Below, one piece after another: positions 26,965 to 36,280 of a stretch of DNA of 44,443 bases. Every line of letters begins with the position of its first letter. Position 1 is the first letter of the stretch. The position numbers and the translations under genes were made by a program. The stretch spans positions 1 to 44,443 of the forward strand of contig JADGEM010000040.1 of NCBI GenBank assembly GCA_016744375.1, read 5' to 3'. The DNA comes from Gammaproteobacteria bacterium (GTDB lineage: Bacteria; Pseudomonadota; Gammaproteobacteria; GRL18). Under the pieces are notes generated by a model. It saw only the letters and a program-made list of their open reading frames with translations, searched no databases and had not been told where the DNA came from.

Positions 26965-27363
26965 TTATTGTTGAGGTGCGGCTGGTGCTGGTGCAACTGG
27001 CGCTGGTGCAACTGGTGCTGCATATGGCTGTTGGTAACCGCCACCATAGTATGGTTGCTGTTGTTGATAACCGCCACCATAGTATGGTTGCTGTTGTTGA
27101 TAACCACCACCATAGTATGGTTGTTGATAACCGCCATAACCGCGACCATAACCGCCACGATAGTCATCATCATCGTCCATCATATCTTCCATTTCTTCCA
27201 TCCAGTATCTTGGATCCCACTCATCATATGGGTTACAACCTGGAATTTTACCGTATGGACCATAGCATTCATAGTCATTATCATTACCCCAGAATGCTGA
27301 AGCATTTGTAGCTGCCCCAAGCACAAATGCAGAAAAAACTGAAATAGCAATTATTTTTTTCAT
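26965..27363 (-). CDS. Second secreted Gly/Tyr/Gln-rich protein, sulfur globule protein family candidate
   Basis: A 132-residue protein with a signal peptide (MKKIIAISVFSAFVL to ASA) and mature start FWGNDNDYE. It has two cysteines (YECYGPYG and PGCNPYDEW), the motif NPYDEWDPRYWMEEMEDM that I associate with sulfur globule proteins, an acidic DDDDD run and then three Tyr/Gly/Gln units (PYYGGGYQQQQ). It ends in Pro/Ala (APVAPAP), as the protein at 7913-8338 does. GGAGA precedes the start. It is a separate transcription unit with its own terminator. An envelope protein of stored sulfur is the best guess; composition alone does not prove it. Confidence 0.62.
   Translation of the reverse strand: MKKIIAISVFSAFVLGAATNASAFWGNDNDYECYGPYGKIPGCNPYDEWDPRYWMEEMEDMMDDDDDYRGGYGRGYGGYQQPYYGGGYQQQQPYYGGGYQQQQPYYGGGYQQPYAAPVAPAPVAPAPAAPQQ
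27037..27129. repeat. 33-bp in-frame tandem repeat in the second sulfur-globule-like gene
   Basis: Units at 27037-27069 and 27070-27102 are identical; a third unit at 27103-27129 has a 6-bp deletion and one substitution. Each full unit encodes 11 residues of the GGYQQQQPYY type. The near-identity implies recent slippage or strong conservation. Confidence 0.85.
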
Positions 27364-27526
27364 CTCTCTATCTCCCTACTCTATTTTTATAAATTCAAAA
27401 AACAATGTTCAAAAAAACCATCTTAAATCTATGTTCAAAAACAATGAATATGTTCTACCACTATACTATTAAATAAATAAAATTAAATAAATATTTATTT
27501 ACACTCAAACAGTATATCACAATATA
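27364..27526 (-). promoter_or_regulatory. Upstream region of the second sulfur-globule-like gene, with direct repeats
   Basis: ATGTTCAAAAA occurs at 27405-27415 and 27431-27441 (26 bp apart), a further ATGTTC at 27450-27455, and TTCAAAAA-ACAATG-like cores at 27394 and 27434. The spacing is near two and a half DNA turns. These may be operator half-sites of the globule-like gene; the rest is AT-rich with no recognised element. Confidence 0.35.
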
Positions 27527-27934
27527 TCATATCTCTAATATAGAGTCCAGTTTAGACCTTAATTTATCCACTTCAACAGCAATGTATGGTTTTTTTTCTG
27601 TAGCGCCCCAAACCACACCAGGCCAGTAAACATCGGTTGCATAGCGTCCGACAATATGAATATGCATTTGATCCACAATATTCCCAATCGCAGCAACATT
27701 TAGTTTATCAGGGCTGAACTCCTTCATCAAAAAATCTGATAATTGATTAATCACAGTAAGCACTTTGCTCTGCATCGTTTTATCCAGCTCATAAAGCTCT
27801 GTTTTATCTGTTTTGGGCACAAGGATAAACCAGGGAACCAATGAATTATCCATCAGTAAAACTAAAAATTGATTGGATTCTGACAAAATAAAACAATCAT
27901 TGTCCAGGCGGGAATCAAGTTTAAAAGTTTTCAT
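27527..27934 (-). CDS. HIT-family protein
   Basis: A 135-residue protein with the HIT-type motif DQMHIHIVGR (His91 and His93), an N-terminal WFILVPKT segment and a later WPGVVWG stretch seen in this small HIT subfamily. The third motif His is replaced (HIHIV), as in many members. HIT proteins hydrolyse nucleoside phosphoramidates or dinucleoside polyphosphates. The ATG overlaps the stop of the RND pump gene (ATGA), so it is the last gene of the DUF523-adaptor-pump operon. A cytoplasmic enzyme in an efflux operon is unexplained. Confidence 0.85.
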   Translation of the reverse strand: MKTFKLDSRLDNDCFILSESNQFLVLLMDNSLVPWFILVPKTDKTELYELDKTMQSKVLTVINQLSDFLMKEFSPDKLNVAAIGNIVDQMHIHIVGRYATDVYWPGVVWGATEKKPYIAVEVDKLRSKLDSILEI

Positions 27935-30900
27935 GCTATCTCTCTGGCAGGCTCCACACGAAAAAGTCTTTGAACTTTAAAGTGTATTGATTCATGTATC
28001 GATAGAAAAACTGGAATAATGATTAATACTAGTACCGTAGCAAATGCCAGACCAAAGGCAATAGAGACGGCCATCGGAATTAAGAACTGTGCTTGCAATG
28101 ACGTTTCAAAAAGCAAGGGCGTTAAACCGGCAATCGTCGTTAAAGAGGTCAATAATACTGCTCGTAAACGCTGCACTGAAGCTTCAATCAGGGCATCAAT
28201 GACCAGCATCCCTTTGTCTCGCAGACGCTTATAGAAGCTCACCAGAATAATTGAGTCGTTGACAACAATGCCCGACAAACCGAAGAAACCGAAAACAGAC
28301 AGCAGGGTAATATCGATATTCATCATCCAATGTCCCCAGATAGCTCCAACCAGACCAAAAGGGATAATAGCCATGACCACCAGAGGCCAGCCATAAGAAG
28401 CAAAAACCCAGGTAAGTACAATATAAATTAAAATCAGACCAAGCATTCCACCCCACTTCATATCAGCCATGGTCTCTTTCTGGTCAGCTGAACGTCCTTC
28501 AAAACTGTAATCTATCCAGTATTTTTGTTTCAGCTCCGGCAGTACTTTTTCTTCCAGTGATGCAAGGATGTCATTGACGTTATTAACCTCTGAATTAACT
28601 TCACCAGACACCTCCAATGCCAACTCACCTTCAGCATGGCGTAATACTTCAAAACCCTGTCTTACCTTCCATTGTGCTACACTGGTCAGGGGTACAAATT
28701 CACCGCCAGGTGTACGAATATTAATTCGCTGCAGGGTATTAATCTGATCTCTTTCAGATTTAGATAACTGAACCCGAACTTCAACTTCATCCGCACCATC
28801 TTGAAATATTTGTACCAGATTACCATCAAATGCCGTGCGCAACTGTTGGCCAATATCTGTGACTGTCAGTCCAAGAATTTCACCCACGGGTTTAAGTTGA
28901 TAAATCAATTGTTCTTTACCATAAGGCATATCATCATCAATCCCATAAGTCCCATCAATACTTCTCAAGGCCTGTGATAGCTCTGTTGCAGCGCGTTTTA
29001 ACTGCTCATTATCAGAACCACTCAGACGAATAGCAATATCACTGCCCTGCGGTCCTGTTTTACGAGAGACGATGGTCAGATTTTCCATCCCCGCCACACT
29101 ATCCAGCTTGTTTTTCCAGTGTTTAATAAACTGCGTATTACGGACACTTCGTTGATCCGGCTCAACCAACTGCAAAAAAATAGCTCCAAGTTGATCACCT
29201 TTTTTTCTGGAACTGCCGCCACTGAAGGAACTGCCGCTGATGGTCACTGCCATATCAATAATACCGCCACCCAACTCCTCATTAGTTTCATTCAGCTTTT
29301 CTTCCATGTGTTTTAGGTAGGTTTCTGTCTGCTCTCGTGAGGAACCAGAAACAAAGCTGACATTGGCATAAACAATTTGTGCTTCGGGAGATGGGAAAAA
29401 AGTAAAATTAATTCTGCCTCCAACAACGATTCCAACCGTCATGATCAGACTGGATAACACGAGGGCCACCGTTATTGACCGGTGTTCCAGCGCCCAGTGT
29501 ATTATTCGGCGGAAACGTTGCTGACGGAAGGAATCAAAAGCATTATCCAGCCGCACGCGTAAATTTGGACGTCCATTGACCTTTGTTTCCAGGTCATCTA
29601 ATTCTTTATTACGTTTAATATGAGAGAAAGCGTTACGCAAGTGCCCCGGCAGAACAAAAAAGCTCTCCACCAATGAGGCCAGAATGACACAGATAACGAT
29701 GAGTGGAATATCAAAAAGAATATTACCCATAATGCCGCCGATCATCATAAGCGGCAAAAAAGCAGCAATTGTTGTTAATGAAGATGCAATAACCGGCACA
29801 AACATTCGTTTTGCTCCCCCTTCTGCCGCCATCAACGGGGCTTCACCCGCCTGATAGTGAGCCAGTGCATCTTCTCCTACAACAATCGCATCATCAACAA
29901 TAATACCCAGTGCCATAATCAGACCAAACAGACTGATCATATTAATGGTACCACCGACCATAAAAAGTATCGCCAGAGTGGCCATAAAGGAGATAGGAAT
30001 ACCCACAGCAACCCAAAAGGCCACACGGGCATTTAAAAACAAATAGAGAATAAGGACGACCAAAATAAGTCCTCCTCCACCATTTTTTAACAGCAGATAA
30101 ATTCGATCCCGTATCATTTGCCAGCTGGCATCAAAGACTTCAATTTTAATATTTGGCGGCAAGGTTGCCTGTTTTTCATGTAACCATTGCTGTAATATTT
30201 CTGCAGCTTTAAGCGCATTACCATTTTCAGTTCGTTGCAAGGCAAGCTCAACTACAGGACGTCCTTCTTTTAGACGTAAAATACCCTCATTGTCAGGCTG
30301 ACGTTTAATTGTGGCAACATCACCTAAACGAACAAAATCAGTGCTGCTGGCAACAATCGGAATGCGGGCAAATTCCATCTCAGTGCGAGCTTGCTCCAGG
30401 CTGCGAAGTTCTTTGGCATTATGCTGATTACCAAGAATACCGGCTGGCATATCCTGGCTGAAGGAATTAATGCGAGCACTGATTTCATCCAAGGTTAAAT
30501 CAAGATACTGTAATTGTTCTATTGGAATCTCAATACTGATCTCTTCATCAGGCAGACCATTCAGTTCAATTTTATCAATCCCTAATTTACTTAACTCACG
30601 TTCAAACTCATTGGCCAGAAGTCTTAATTCACCAAGATCATCCGTCCCGGAAATAAGAAGTTTGGCAACGCCCTCATAACGGGTCAGATTTTCTACCTGA
30701 GGTTTTTCTGCATCCTTGGGTAAATTCCGGAATTCATCCACTTTCTGCTTTACTTTATCTAAAGCAAAAATCATATTGGTGCCTTCATTGAACTCCAGTT
30801 GAATGGATGACACATTCTGAGCAGACGTTGATGTCATATCCTTTACGTTATCAACGGTTTTCAGAGACTGCTCAAGAGGTATTGTAATTGCCTCCTCAAT

Positions 30901-31074
30901 ATCTTCAGCACTGGCACCACTCCAGATAACTCTGACACTGACACGATCTAATGCAAAGGTCGGGAAAAACTGTATGTTCAATTTAGACAGGGCAAAAACA
31001 CCCGATAGTATCATTATCATCATCAATAAATTAGCAGCAACTTTATGATGCGCAAAAACAGACAGTATTTTCAT
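27931..31074 (-). CDS. RND-family efflux pump
   Basis: A 1047-residue protein, normal RND size. The proton-relay region reads GIIVDDAIVVGED, the N-terminal helix HHKVAANLLMMIMIL, and the porter start GASAEDIEEAITIPLEQSLK. It is an inner-membrane proton-driven exporter working with the adaptor encoded next to it. It overlaps the adaptor gene by 4 nt (ATGA) and the HIT gene by 4 nt. Sequence differs strongly from the pump at 8452-12339 and has no C-terminal extension. Substrate unknown; no outer-membrane channel gene is in the window. Confidence 0.95.
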   Translation of the reverse strand: MKILSVFAHHKVAANLLMMIMILSGVFALSKLNIQFFPTFALDRVSVRVIWSGASAEDIEEAITIPLEQSLKTVDNVKDMTSTSAQNVSSIQLEFNEGTNMIFALDKVKQKVDEFRNLPKDAEKPQVENLTRYEGVAKLLISGTDDLGELRLLANEFERELSKLGIDKIELNGLPDEEISIEIPIEQLQYLDLTLDEISARINSFSQDMPAGILGNQHNAKELRSLEQARTEMEFARIPIVASSTDFVRLGDVATIKRQPDNEGILRLKEGRPVVELALQRTENGNALKAAEILQQWLHEKQATLPPNIKIEVFDASWQMIRDRIYLLLKNGGGGLILVVLILYLFLNARVAFWVAVGIPISFMATLAILFMVGGTINMISLFGLIMALGIIVDDAIVVGEDALAHYQAGEAPLMAAEGGAKRMFVPVIASSLTTIAAFLPLMMIGGIMGNILFDIPLIVICVILASLVESFFVLPGHLRNAFSHIKRNKELDDLETKVNGRPNLRVRLDNAFDSFRQQRFRRIIHWALEHRSITVALVLSSLIMTVGIVVGGRINFTFFPSPEAQIVYANVSFVSGSSREQTETYLKHMEEKLNETNEELGGGIIDMAVTISGSSFSGGSSRKKGDQLGAIFLQLVEPDQRSVRNTQFIKHWKNKLDSVAGMENLTIVSRKTGPQGSDIAIRLSGSDNEQLKRAATELSQALRSIDGTYGIDDDMPYGKEQLIYQLKPVGEILGLTVTDIGQQLRTAFDGNLVQIFQDGADEVEVRVQLSKSERDQINTLQRINIRTPGGEFVPLTSVAQWKVRQGFEVLRHAEGELALEVSGEVNSEVNNVNDILASLEEKVLPELKQKYWIDYSFEGRSADQKETMADMKWGGMLGLILIYIVLTWVFASYGWPLVVMAIIPFGLVGAIWGHWMMNIDITLLSVFGFFGLSGIVVNDSIILVSFYKRLRDKGMLVIDALIEASVQRLRAVLLTSLTTIAGLTPLLFETSLQAQFLIPMAVSIAFGLAFATVLVLIIIPVFLSIHESIHFKVQRLFRVEPAREIA

Positions 31075-32387
31075 TCGCTGATACTTTCGCTGATGCTTTT
31101 ACTGGCCGCGCCCATAACGTTTTCCTTAGCTTTTTCCTTAAAGAAGGCATCCACCTTCAAGCCTGAGTAAGCATTAGGCAGATGAGTAGTGAGTATGGTG
31201 TCACCTGATTTTAATTCATCACTTTCAATCAGCAGTTCGGGTTCCTTATTGCCCTGCTCCCTTTGAGTCGCGTCATAAAAATAATATTCTCCAATTGTTT
31301 TAACTGTAACGGCCTGCAATCGGTTGTCTTTTATCTGATACAGCCTTTCACTGCCATACATTGCCTGATAAGGTACTTTAATCATGTTATCATGAACTGG
31401 TCTTTGCAAGCGCACCACCACAATGGCACCAATTCGAAACTGAGTCAGTTCATCCTCAATAGAAAAAATGGCATCCACACCACTTGCCCGTGCTTCACCT
31501 GAAAGTCGATCTAAACGAATCGCCACTGAGCGACTGCCATTACCAGCCTCTCCCGTAAGAGCTTGTTTCATGGAAAGACTTTGTTGTATTTCTGCTAATA
31601 ACTTCATCGGCAGCTTGGCTCGTATTTCTAAATGCTCCGTGGAGTAAAAACTGAGCAATTTTTCATTGGCATTGACTCGATCTCCCTGAGCCACATTGAC
31701 TTTAGCCACCACACCTGAAAAAGGTGCCACAATCTGACTACGATCTAATGCCAGGCGGGTTTTGTTTAAATCGGCTTCAGCCTGCATTAATCGAGCCTCA
31801 AGTTGCTCCTGCCTTATTTGGTGTTCATTCACCGAAAACTGCATCTGATTGTATGATAAACGCTGTTTTTCAACCTGCTGCATTGCCTGTTCCGTTTCAG
31901 AAACAGAGCCCAGATTCTGTTTTTTGACTTTTACAGCACGAGACAGTGCTTTTTCACTCAGATGAAGGAGCTTTTTTTCATTTTTCAGCGACTCCAGATT
32001 AATTTCATGGCGTAATTGATCACTTTTAATCAGTGCCCTAAGTTCATTCACCTTAGCCCTAGCCTGCATAAACGGAGGCTTAAAATCCCCTGGATCCAGA
32101 CTGAGCATTAGTTGACCCTTTTCAATATGCTCACCTTCTTTCACCAGGACAGCAGCCACCTGACACGGTGCAGGCGCTGCAGCATTCAGCAATTCGGAGG
32201 TTTCAACTTTGCCATACAAGGTGACAACCGGGGAAAGACTTTGTTTTAAAACTTTATCCTGCTCTACCCGCCAGACATGCTCGTTAATAATAATCTCAGG
32301 TGATTTATCTTTAGTTGCAATCATCAATTTGAAAAAGGCAATTGCAAGTACAAGAATAATAATTGGAATAATCAGTTTTTTTAACAT
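31071..32387 (-). CDS. RND periplasmic adaptor (membrane fusion) protein
   Basis: A 438-residue protein with an N-terminal membrane helix (MLKKLIIPIIILVLAIAFFKL) and no lipobox. A lipoyl half (AAPAPCQVAAVLVKEGEHIEKGQ) is followed by a long coiled-coil hairpin (about 110-200, rich in Lys, Leu and Gln), the second half (SQIVAPFSGVVAKVNVAQGDRV) and barrel segments. The pump gene start overlaps its stop. The upstream DUF523 gene ends 11 nt before its start, so all are one operon. Confidence 0.92.
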   Translation of the reverse strand: MLKKLIIPIIILVLAIAFFKLMIATKDKSPEIIINEHVWRVEQDKVLKQSLSPVVTLYGKVETSELLNAAAPAPCQVAAVLVKEGEHIEKGQLMLSLDPGDFKPPFMQARAKVNELRALIKSDQLRHEINLESLKNEKKLLHLSEKALSRAVKVKKQNLGSVSETEQAMQQVEKQRLSYNQMQFSVNEHQIRQEQLEARLMQAEADLNKTRLALDRSQIVAPFSGVVAKVNVAQGDRVNANEKLLSFYSTEHLEIRAKLPMKLLAEIQQSLSMKQALTGEAGNGSRSVAIRLDRLSGEARASGVDAIFSIEDELTQFRIGAIVVVRLQRPVHDNMIKVPYQAMYGSERLYQIKDNRLQAVTVKTIGEYYFYDATQREQGNKEPELLIESDELKSGDTILTTHLPNAYSGLKVDAFFKEKAKENVMGAASKSISESISE

Positions 32388-32398
32388 CAGCTCAGTTT

Positions 32399-32944
32399 TT
32401 ATCGTATTACCAAATTTATCAGCTTGAAACAGTCATTTCTGCTCGTCAGCCGGGCTTCTTCAATTATTTTCTGCTCAGGTTTTAAGATCAGCAGAGTTTG
32501 CACAAAAAGTCCTGAGGTCAGATCAATTTGTTTATATTCACTTTTTTCCTTTTCAGGAAGTTCAAATAATGGTGTTGATTGAAAACCACAGCTTGGTGAT
32601 TTCGATTTAACAATAAAATATCGAATATCAGGGTGTTGTTGTAAGAAGTTTTCAGCGTATAACTTTAGGGATTCAGTCACATCCAGTCTGTGATTATTGA
32701 CACCAAGAACACGAATTTGTTCGTCTTTTCCTTTAACAATCTGAATTTTTGGTCTTGGAACACTTAAGCCAATTGCAACCTCTGGACAAAAAGGCACTAT
32801 TTCTATCTGCTTAGAACACGATTTATTAGAGCTATGGTTTAAAAAAAAATCCACAATTACTGAATGCGTTTTTTCACGGCCATCGTAACGGACTCTTTGC
32901 CCTAGTAAACAGGCACTCACGGCAATTTTAATTTTCTCTATCAT
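32399..32944 (-). CDS. DUF523 family protein
   Basis: A 181-residue cytoplasmic protein with the family's opening VSACLLGQRVRYDG, the PFCPEVAIGLSVPRP segment and KSKSPSCG. The three cysteines in these motifs are shared by the family and could bind a metal or thiol substrate; the function is not established. It is first in an operon with an RND adaptor, pump and HIT protein and is divergent from purT across 145 bp. Confidence 0.88.
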   Translation of the reverse strand: MIEKIKIAVSACLLGQRVRYDGREKTHSVIVDFFLNHSSNKSCSKQIEIVPFCPEVAIGLSVPRPKIQIVKGKDEQIRVLGVNNHRLDVTESLKLYAENFLQQHPDIRYFIVKSKSPSCGFQSTPLFELPEKEKSEYKQIDLTSGLFVQTLLILKPEQKIIEEARLTSRNDCFKLINLVIR

Positions 32945-33089
32945 TAGTCTTTTTGTAGATAGCTCATTTATTGGCCTAATAATATCATTCTTCTCAATAA
33001 AATTATAACCATCATTGGATAATCAAGTATAATCCAGGGATATAAACTATTAGTAATCATTCAATCAAATCACTATTGAGACTATCAAA

Positions 33090-34268
33090 ATGAAAATTGG
33101 CACTCCCCTCTCTCCCACCGGCACCCGGGTACTTTTCTGCGGTGGCGGCGAATTGGCTAAGGAAGTTGTTATTGAACTGCAGAGATTAGGCGCTGAGATT
33201 ATTGTTATTGATCGATATGAGAATACACCGGCGATGCAGCTTGCTCATCGCAGTCATGTCATTAACATGCTGGATGCAGCAGCGCTACGTCAGGTTATTG
33301 AGACAGAACAACCGCACTACATAGTCCCTGAGATTGAAGCCATTGCCACCGAAATGCTGCTGACTCTGGAAAATGAAGGTTTTAATGTCATTCCTTCTGC
33401 ACGGGCAGCTAATCTAACCATGAACCGTGAAGGCATTCGACGCTTAGCAGCAGAAACTTTAGGTCTCAATACGTCCCCTTTTCGATTTGCTCAAAGCAAA
33501 GAAGAGTATCTGGAGGCTGTAAAAGTAATTGGTATTCCCTGTGTGGTTAAGCCCATTATGAGCTCCTCAGGTAAAGGTCAGAGCACCATCAAATCTGAAA
33601 GTGACATTGAAACAACCTGGAAGTATGCTCAGGAAGGCGGCCGAACAGGTGAAGGAAAAGTCATTGTTGAAGGTTTTGTTGATTTTGATTATGAAATTAC
33701 ACTATTAACCACCCGACATATCAACGGCACCTCATTTTGTGAGCCCATAGGCCATAAACAAATTGAGGGCGACTATAGAGAATCCTGGCAACCTCAGGCG
33801 ATGACTCCAACAGCTAGAGAAAAGTCCATGCAAATAGCGAAGACAATAACAGATAATTTAGGTGGCTGGGGGCTGTTTGGTGTTGAATTGTTTATTAAGG
33901 GCGATGAAGTAATTTTCAGTGAAGTCTCCCCACGACCACATGATACTGGACTGGTCACACTAATTTCTCAGGATTTGTCTGAATTTGCGCTGCATGCAAG
34001 AGCAATACTTGGCCTGCCCATCCCCAATATTCGTCAATATGGCCCGGCAGCCTCTTCTGTTATTCTCGTGAATGGCGAGTCGTCACAGGTAGAATTCAGC
34101 AATCTGGAACAAGCACTGACAGAATCGGATACCCAAATTAGATTATTCGGCAAACCCAAAGTAAAAACCCAGCGTCGCATGGGTGTTGCTCTGGCATTGG
34201 ATGAATCGATTGAACAGGCTCGTAAAAAAGCAGTCCGTTCATCAGAAGCAGTCAATATCAAGCTTTAA
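33090..34268 (+). CDS. purT: Formate-dependent phosphoribosylglycinamide formyltransferase
   Basis: A 392-residue ATP-grasp enzyme. The N-terminal [33 protein letters not shown] and the block [28 protein letters not shown] are diagnostic of Pur[13 protein letters not shown] is the ATP-grasp loop and [14 protein letters not shown] the central strand; [14 protein letters not shown] closes the active site. It makes formyl-GAR from GAR, formate and ATP in purine biosynthesis, in the cytoplasm. It is a single-gene unit divergent from the DUF523 gene. Confidence 0.97.
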   Translation: MKIGTPLSPTGTRVLFCGGGELAKEVVIELQRLGAEIIVIDRYENTPAMQLAHRSHVINMLDAAALRQVIETEQPHYIVPEIEAIATEMLLTLENEGFNVIPSARAANLTMNREGIRRLAAETLGLNTSPFRFAQSKEEYLEAVKVIGIPCVVKPIMSSSGKGQSTIKSESDIETTWKYAQEGGRTGEGKVIVEGFVDFDYEITLLTTRHINGTSFCEPIGHKQIEGDYRESWQPQAMTPTAREKSMQIAKTITDNLGGWGLFGVELFIKGDEVIFSEVSPRPHDTGLVTLISQDLSEFALHARAILGLPIPNIRQYGPAASSVILVNGESSQVEFSNLEQALTESDTQIRLFGKPKVKTQRRMGVALALDESIEQARKKAVRSSEAVNIKL

Positions 34269-34275
34269 CTCGAAG

Positions 34276-34335
34276 CCAGGCAAAACTCATCCTGCCCTGG
34301 GCGTGATGATAATTCTTTTAATTAATTTTGCCTGG
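34276..34335. terminator. Inverted repeat between convergent purT and the small repeat-protein gene
   Basis: Perfect 10-bp arms CCAGGCAAAA (34276-34285) and TTTTGCCTGG (34326-34335) with a 40-nt loop. A GCCCTGG at about 34293-34299 inside the loop could also pair with CCAGGC, giving a competing stem. Position after the purT stop suggests a terminator usable in both directions, though the loop is long. Confidence 0.5.
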
Positions 34336-34369
34336 ATTTTAGCAACCATAATAACGAGTGGTTCAAATC

Positions 34370-34687
34370 TTACTTCTTTAACTCTCCTTTATACTGTCCA
34401 TCTTTATCATAGATTTTACCATCTCGAATATACCCTTTCGCATCACCCTTCTCATCAATAATGGCATGCTCTTTTATCTGTCCAGTAAAATTGCCGTCTT
34501 TATCATACATTTTCCCCCCAGGCATGAGCTTACCTTTATAACGCCCACGCTCATCATACATTTTACCTTCAATTAATTTAGTTTCTAAGTGACCATCTTT
34601 ATCAATGACTTCAACTGCCTTTACCGATGTTGAGCCAAGCACTAAAAAGAAAAAAGTAAAAATAGTCGTATAATGAATCATTTTCAT
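34370..34687 (-). CDS. Exported repeat protein, 5-fold beta-flower-like
   Basis: A 105-residue protein with a signal peptide (cleavage near VKA/VE, residue ~25) and four to five repeats of about 19 residues of the form G-K-(M/I)-Y-D-x-x-G-x-(Y/F)-x-G-x-(L/I), for example GKMYDERGRYKGKL, GKMYDKDGNFTGQI and GKIYDKDGQYKGEL. Such beta-repeats match what I know as the 5-fold beta-flower proteins; a MORN-like hairpin array is an alternative. No cysteines. Likely periplasmic. Function unknown. Confidence 0.65.
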   Translation of the reverse strand: MKMIHYTTIFTFFFLVLGSTSVKAVEVIDKDGHLETKLIEGKMYDERGRYKGKLMPGGKMYDKDGNFTGQIKEHAIIDEKGDAKGYIRDGKIYDKDGQYKGELKK

Positions 34688-34815
34688 AATTACTCCTTAT
34701 AAGTCTAGATAGGGTTCTGTAAATGGAATTATTCAGTTAATGATATTATTATCACAACAAGTAATCAATGCACGTTTTTCAGAGACAGCAACTTCAGTGA
34801 AAACCAATCCGTTCA

Positions 34816-36087
34816 TCACAAGCGTTCAATATCACCTGAATTGGTCTCTCTTGAATCTCTGGCGAAGTAGTTTACTTTACCTGAAGGGACAACGACCAGA
34901 CCGGATGAGGTGACATGATAACGGCGCCTGTCTTCCTTGGCATCATATCCTATCGTTGTACCCGGTTTGATAATATTATGCCGATCGATAATCACCCTTC
35001 GCAGTCGTGCTCCGCGGCATACCCTCACATAATCCATAATAATGCAATCATGAAGTTCTGCACCCGGCTCAACAACAACCTCGTTGCGGACAATGCTATT
35101 GTGAATATTAGCCTTATTGATAAAAGTACCTGCTCCCAGTAAACTGTTATTAATCTGCCCTTCAATTACTTGTGCCACAGGCCCTTGGTAAATACTGGAA
35201 AAAACAGGCCAACGGGGATTAAAGATATCAAACTTCGGCTGAATCCCCAGCATATCCTGATGAGCCTGGAAATAAGCATCAAGAGAACCGACATCACGCC
35301 AATAGCTTGACTCCTCATAAGACTTGACTCCCGGCACTTCATTGGAAGAAAAATCATAAGCAAACAGACGATGGTTCTTAAGCAGTTGCGGCAGAACATC
35401 TCGACCAAAATCAGTTTTACCCTGCTGGTGCATTTTTTCAAGAACTTCAATCAACACCTCTGTATTAAAGAGGTAATTTCCCATAGAAGCATAGGCTTTA
35501 GTCGAGTCTAAAGACATAGAGCAGGGGCAATCTGGTTTTTCCTGAAAGCAATTAATGCGGCCATCGGCATTCACCTGGATGACACCAAAATCAGAAGCCT
35601 TACTGATAGGCACTGGAATCGCTGCAACACTGACATCAGCCTGTCGTTTTTGATGAAACCAGGCCATCTGCCGGATGTCCATTCGGTAAATATGATCCGC
35701 ACCAAACACAGCCACAATATCGGGCTGTTGTTCCTTGAGTAAGTTGAGATTTTGATAGACTGCATCAGCAGTACCCATAAACCATGACGAGCCTTCCTGC
35801 ATTTGTGGTGGTACGACGGTAACAAATTGATCAGAAAGCAAGGGTGAGATAGTCCATGATTTACGGACATGCTCAATCAATGACTGGGCTTTATATTGTA
35901 CCAATAGATAAATAGCACGAACATCTGAATTGACCAGATTACTGAGCACAAAATCCACAAGTCGATAGCGCCCACCAAAGGGTACCGCAGGTTTAGAACG
36001 CTTTTTTGTCAAAGGTCGTAGACGTTTACCTTCACCGCCTGCCATAACAAAAGCCATTATCTTGACTGAAAGTCTTCTCTCTTTCAT
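34816..36087 (-). CDS. glgC: Glucose-1-phosphate adenylyltransferase
   Basis: I start at 36087 (MKERRLSVKIMAFVMAGGEG), with AAGGAGG 13 nt upstream, giving 423 residues as in GlgC (E. coli 431). An in-frame ATG 26 codons earlier is less likely. Signatures are MAGGEGKRLRPLTKKRSKPAVPFGG (nucleotide-binding loop), FGADHIYRMD and the C-terminal left-handed beta-helix (RRVIIDRHNIIKPGTTIGYD). The enzyme makes ADP-glucose for glycogen synthesis in the cytoplasm. No other glycogen gene is adjacent. Divergent from the exported methyltransferase gene. Confidence 0.95.
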   Translation of the reverse strand: MKERRLSVKIMAFVMAGGEGKRLRPLTKKRSKPAVPFGGRYRLVDFVLSNLVNSDVRAIYLLVQYKAQSLIEHVRKSWTISPLLSDQFVTVVPPQMQEGSSWFMGTADAVYQNLNLLKEQQPDIVAVFGADHIYRMDIRQMAWFHQKRQADVSVAAIPVPISKASDFGVIQVNADGRINCFQEKPDCPCSMSLDSTKAYASMGNYLFNTEVLIEVLEKMHQQGKTDFGRDVLPQLLKNHRLFAYDFSSNEVPGVKSYEESSYWRDVGSLDAYFQAHQDMLGIQPKFDIFNPRWPVFSSIYQGPVAQVIEGQINNSLLGAGTFINKANIHNSIVRNEVVVEPGAELHDCIIMDYVRVCRGARLRRVIIDRHNIIKPGTTIGYDAKEDRRRYHVTSSGLVVVPSGKVNYFARDSRETNSGDIERL

Positions 36088-36280
36088 GATATTTTCTAAG
36101 CCTCCTTGCCTGTATTCTAGAGTCAACTTGTTAATGATGCAATAATCCTGGTAGCAGGATGACACTTTGTTACAATATCAGTCATTTTTTGAAAATCATC
36201 TTGAAAACTGTTTATTTCTCATTAATAATTAAATTAAGTCATAGATACTATACAGCTCGACTTTAGCAAAAGAGATTCTG

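Noticed and set aside
27037..27129. Regular 33-bp repeat as a CRISPR array
   Set aside because: The units are contiguous, lack spacers and keep one reading frame encoding Tyr/Gly/Gln repeats.
26976..27311. Long plus-strand frames rich in His, Trp and Ile
   Set aside because: They are the reverse of the Gly/Tyr/Gln repeats of the globule-like gene. No ribosome-binding site or domain supports them.
8452..31074. The two RND pump genes as a recent duplication
   Set aside because: They differ in length, adaptor type, operon partners and much of the sequence, so they are distinct pump families.
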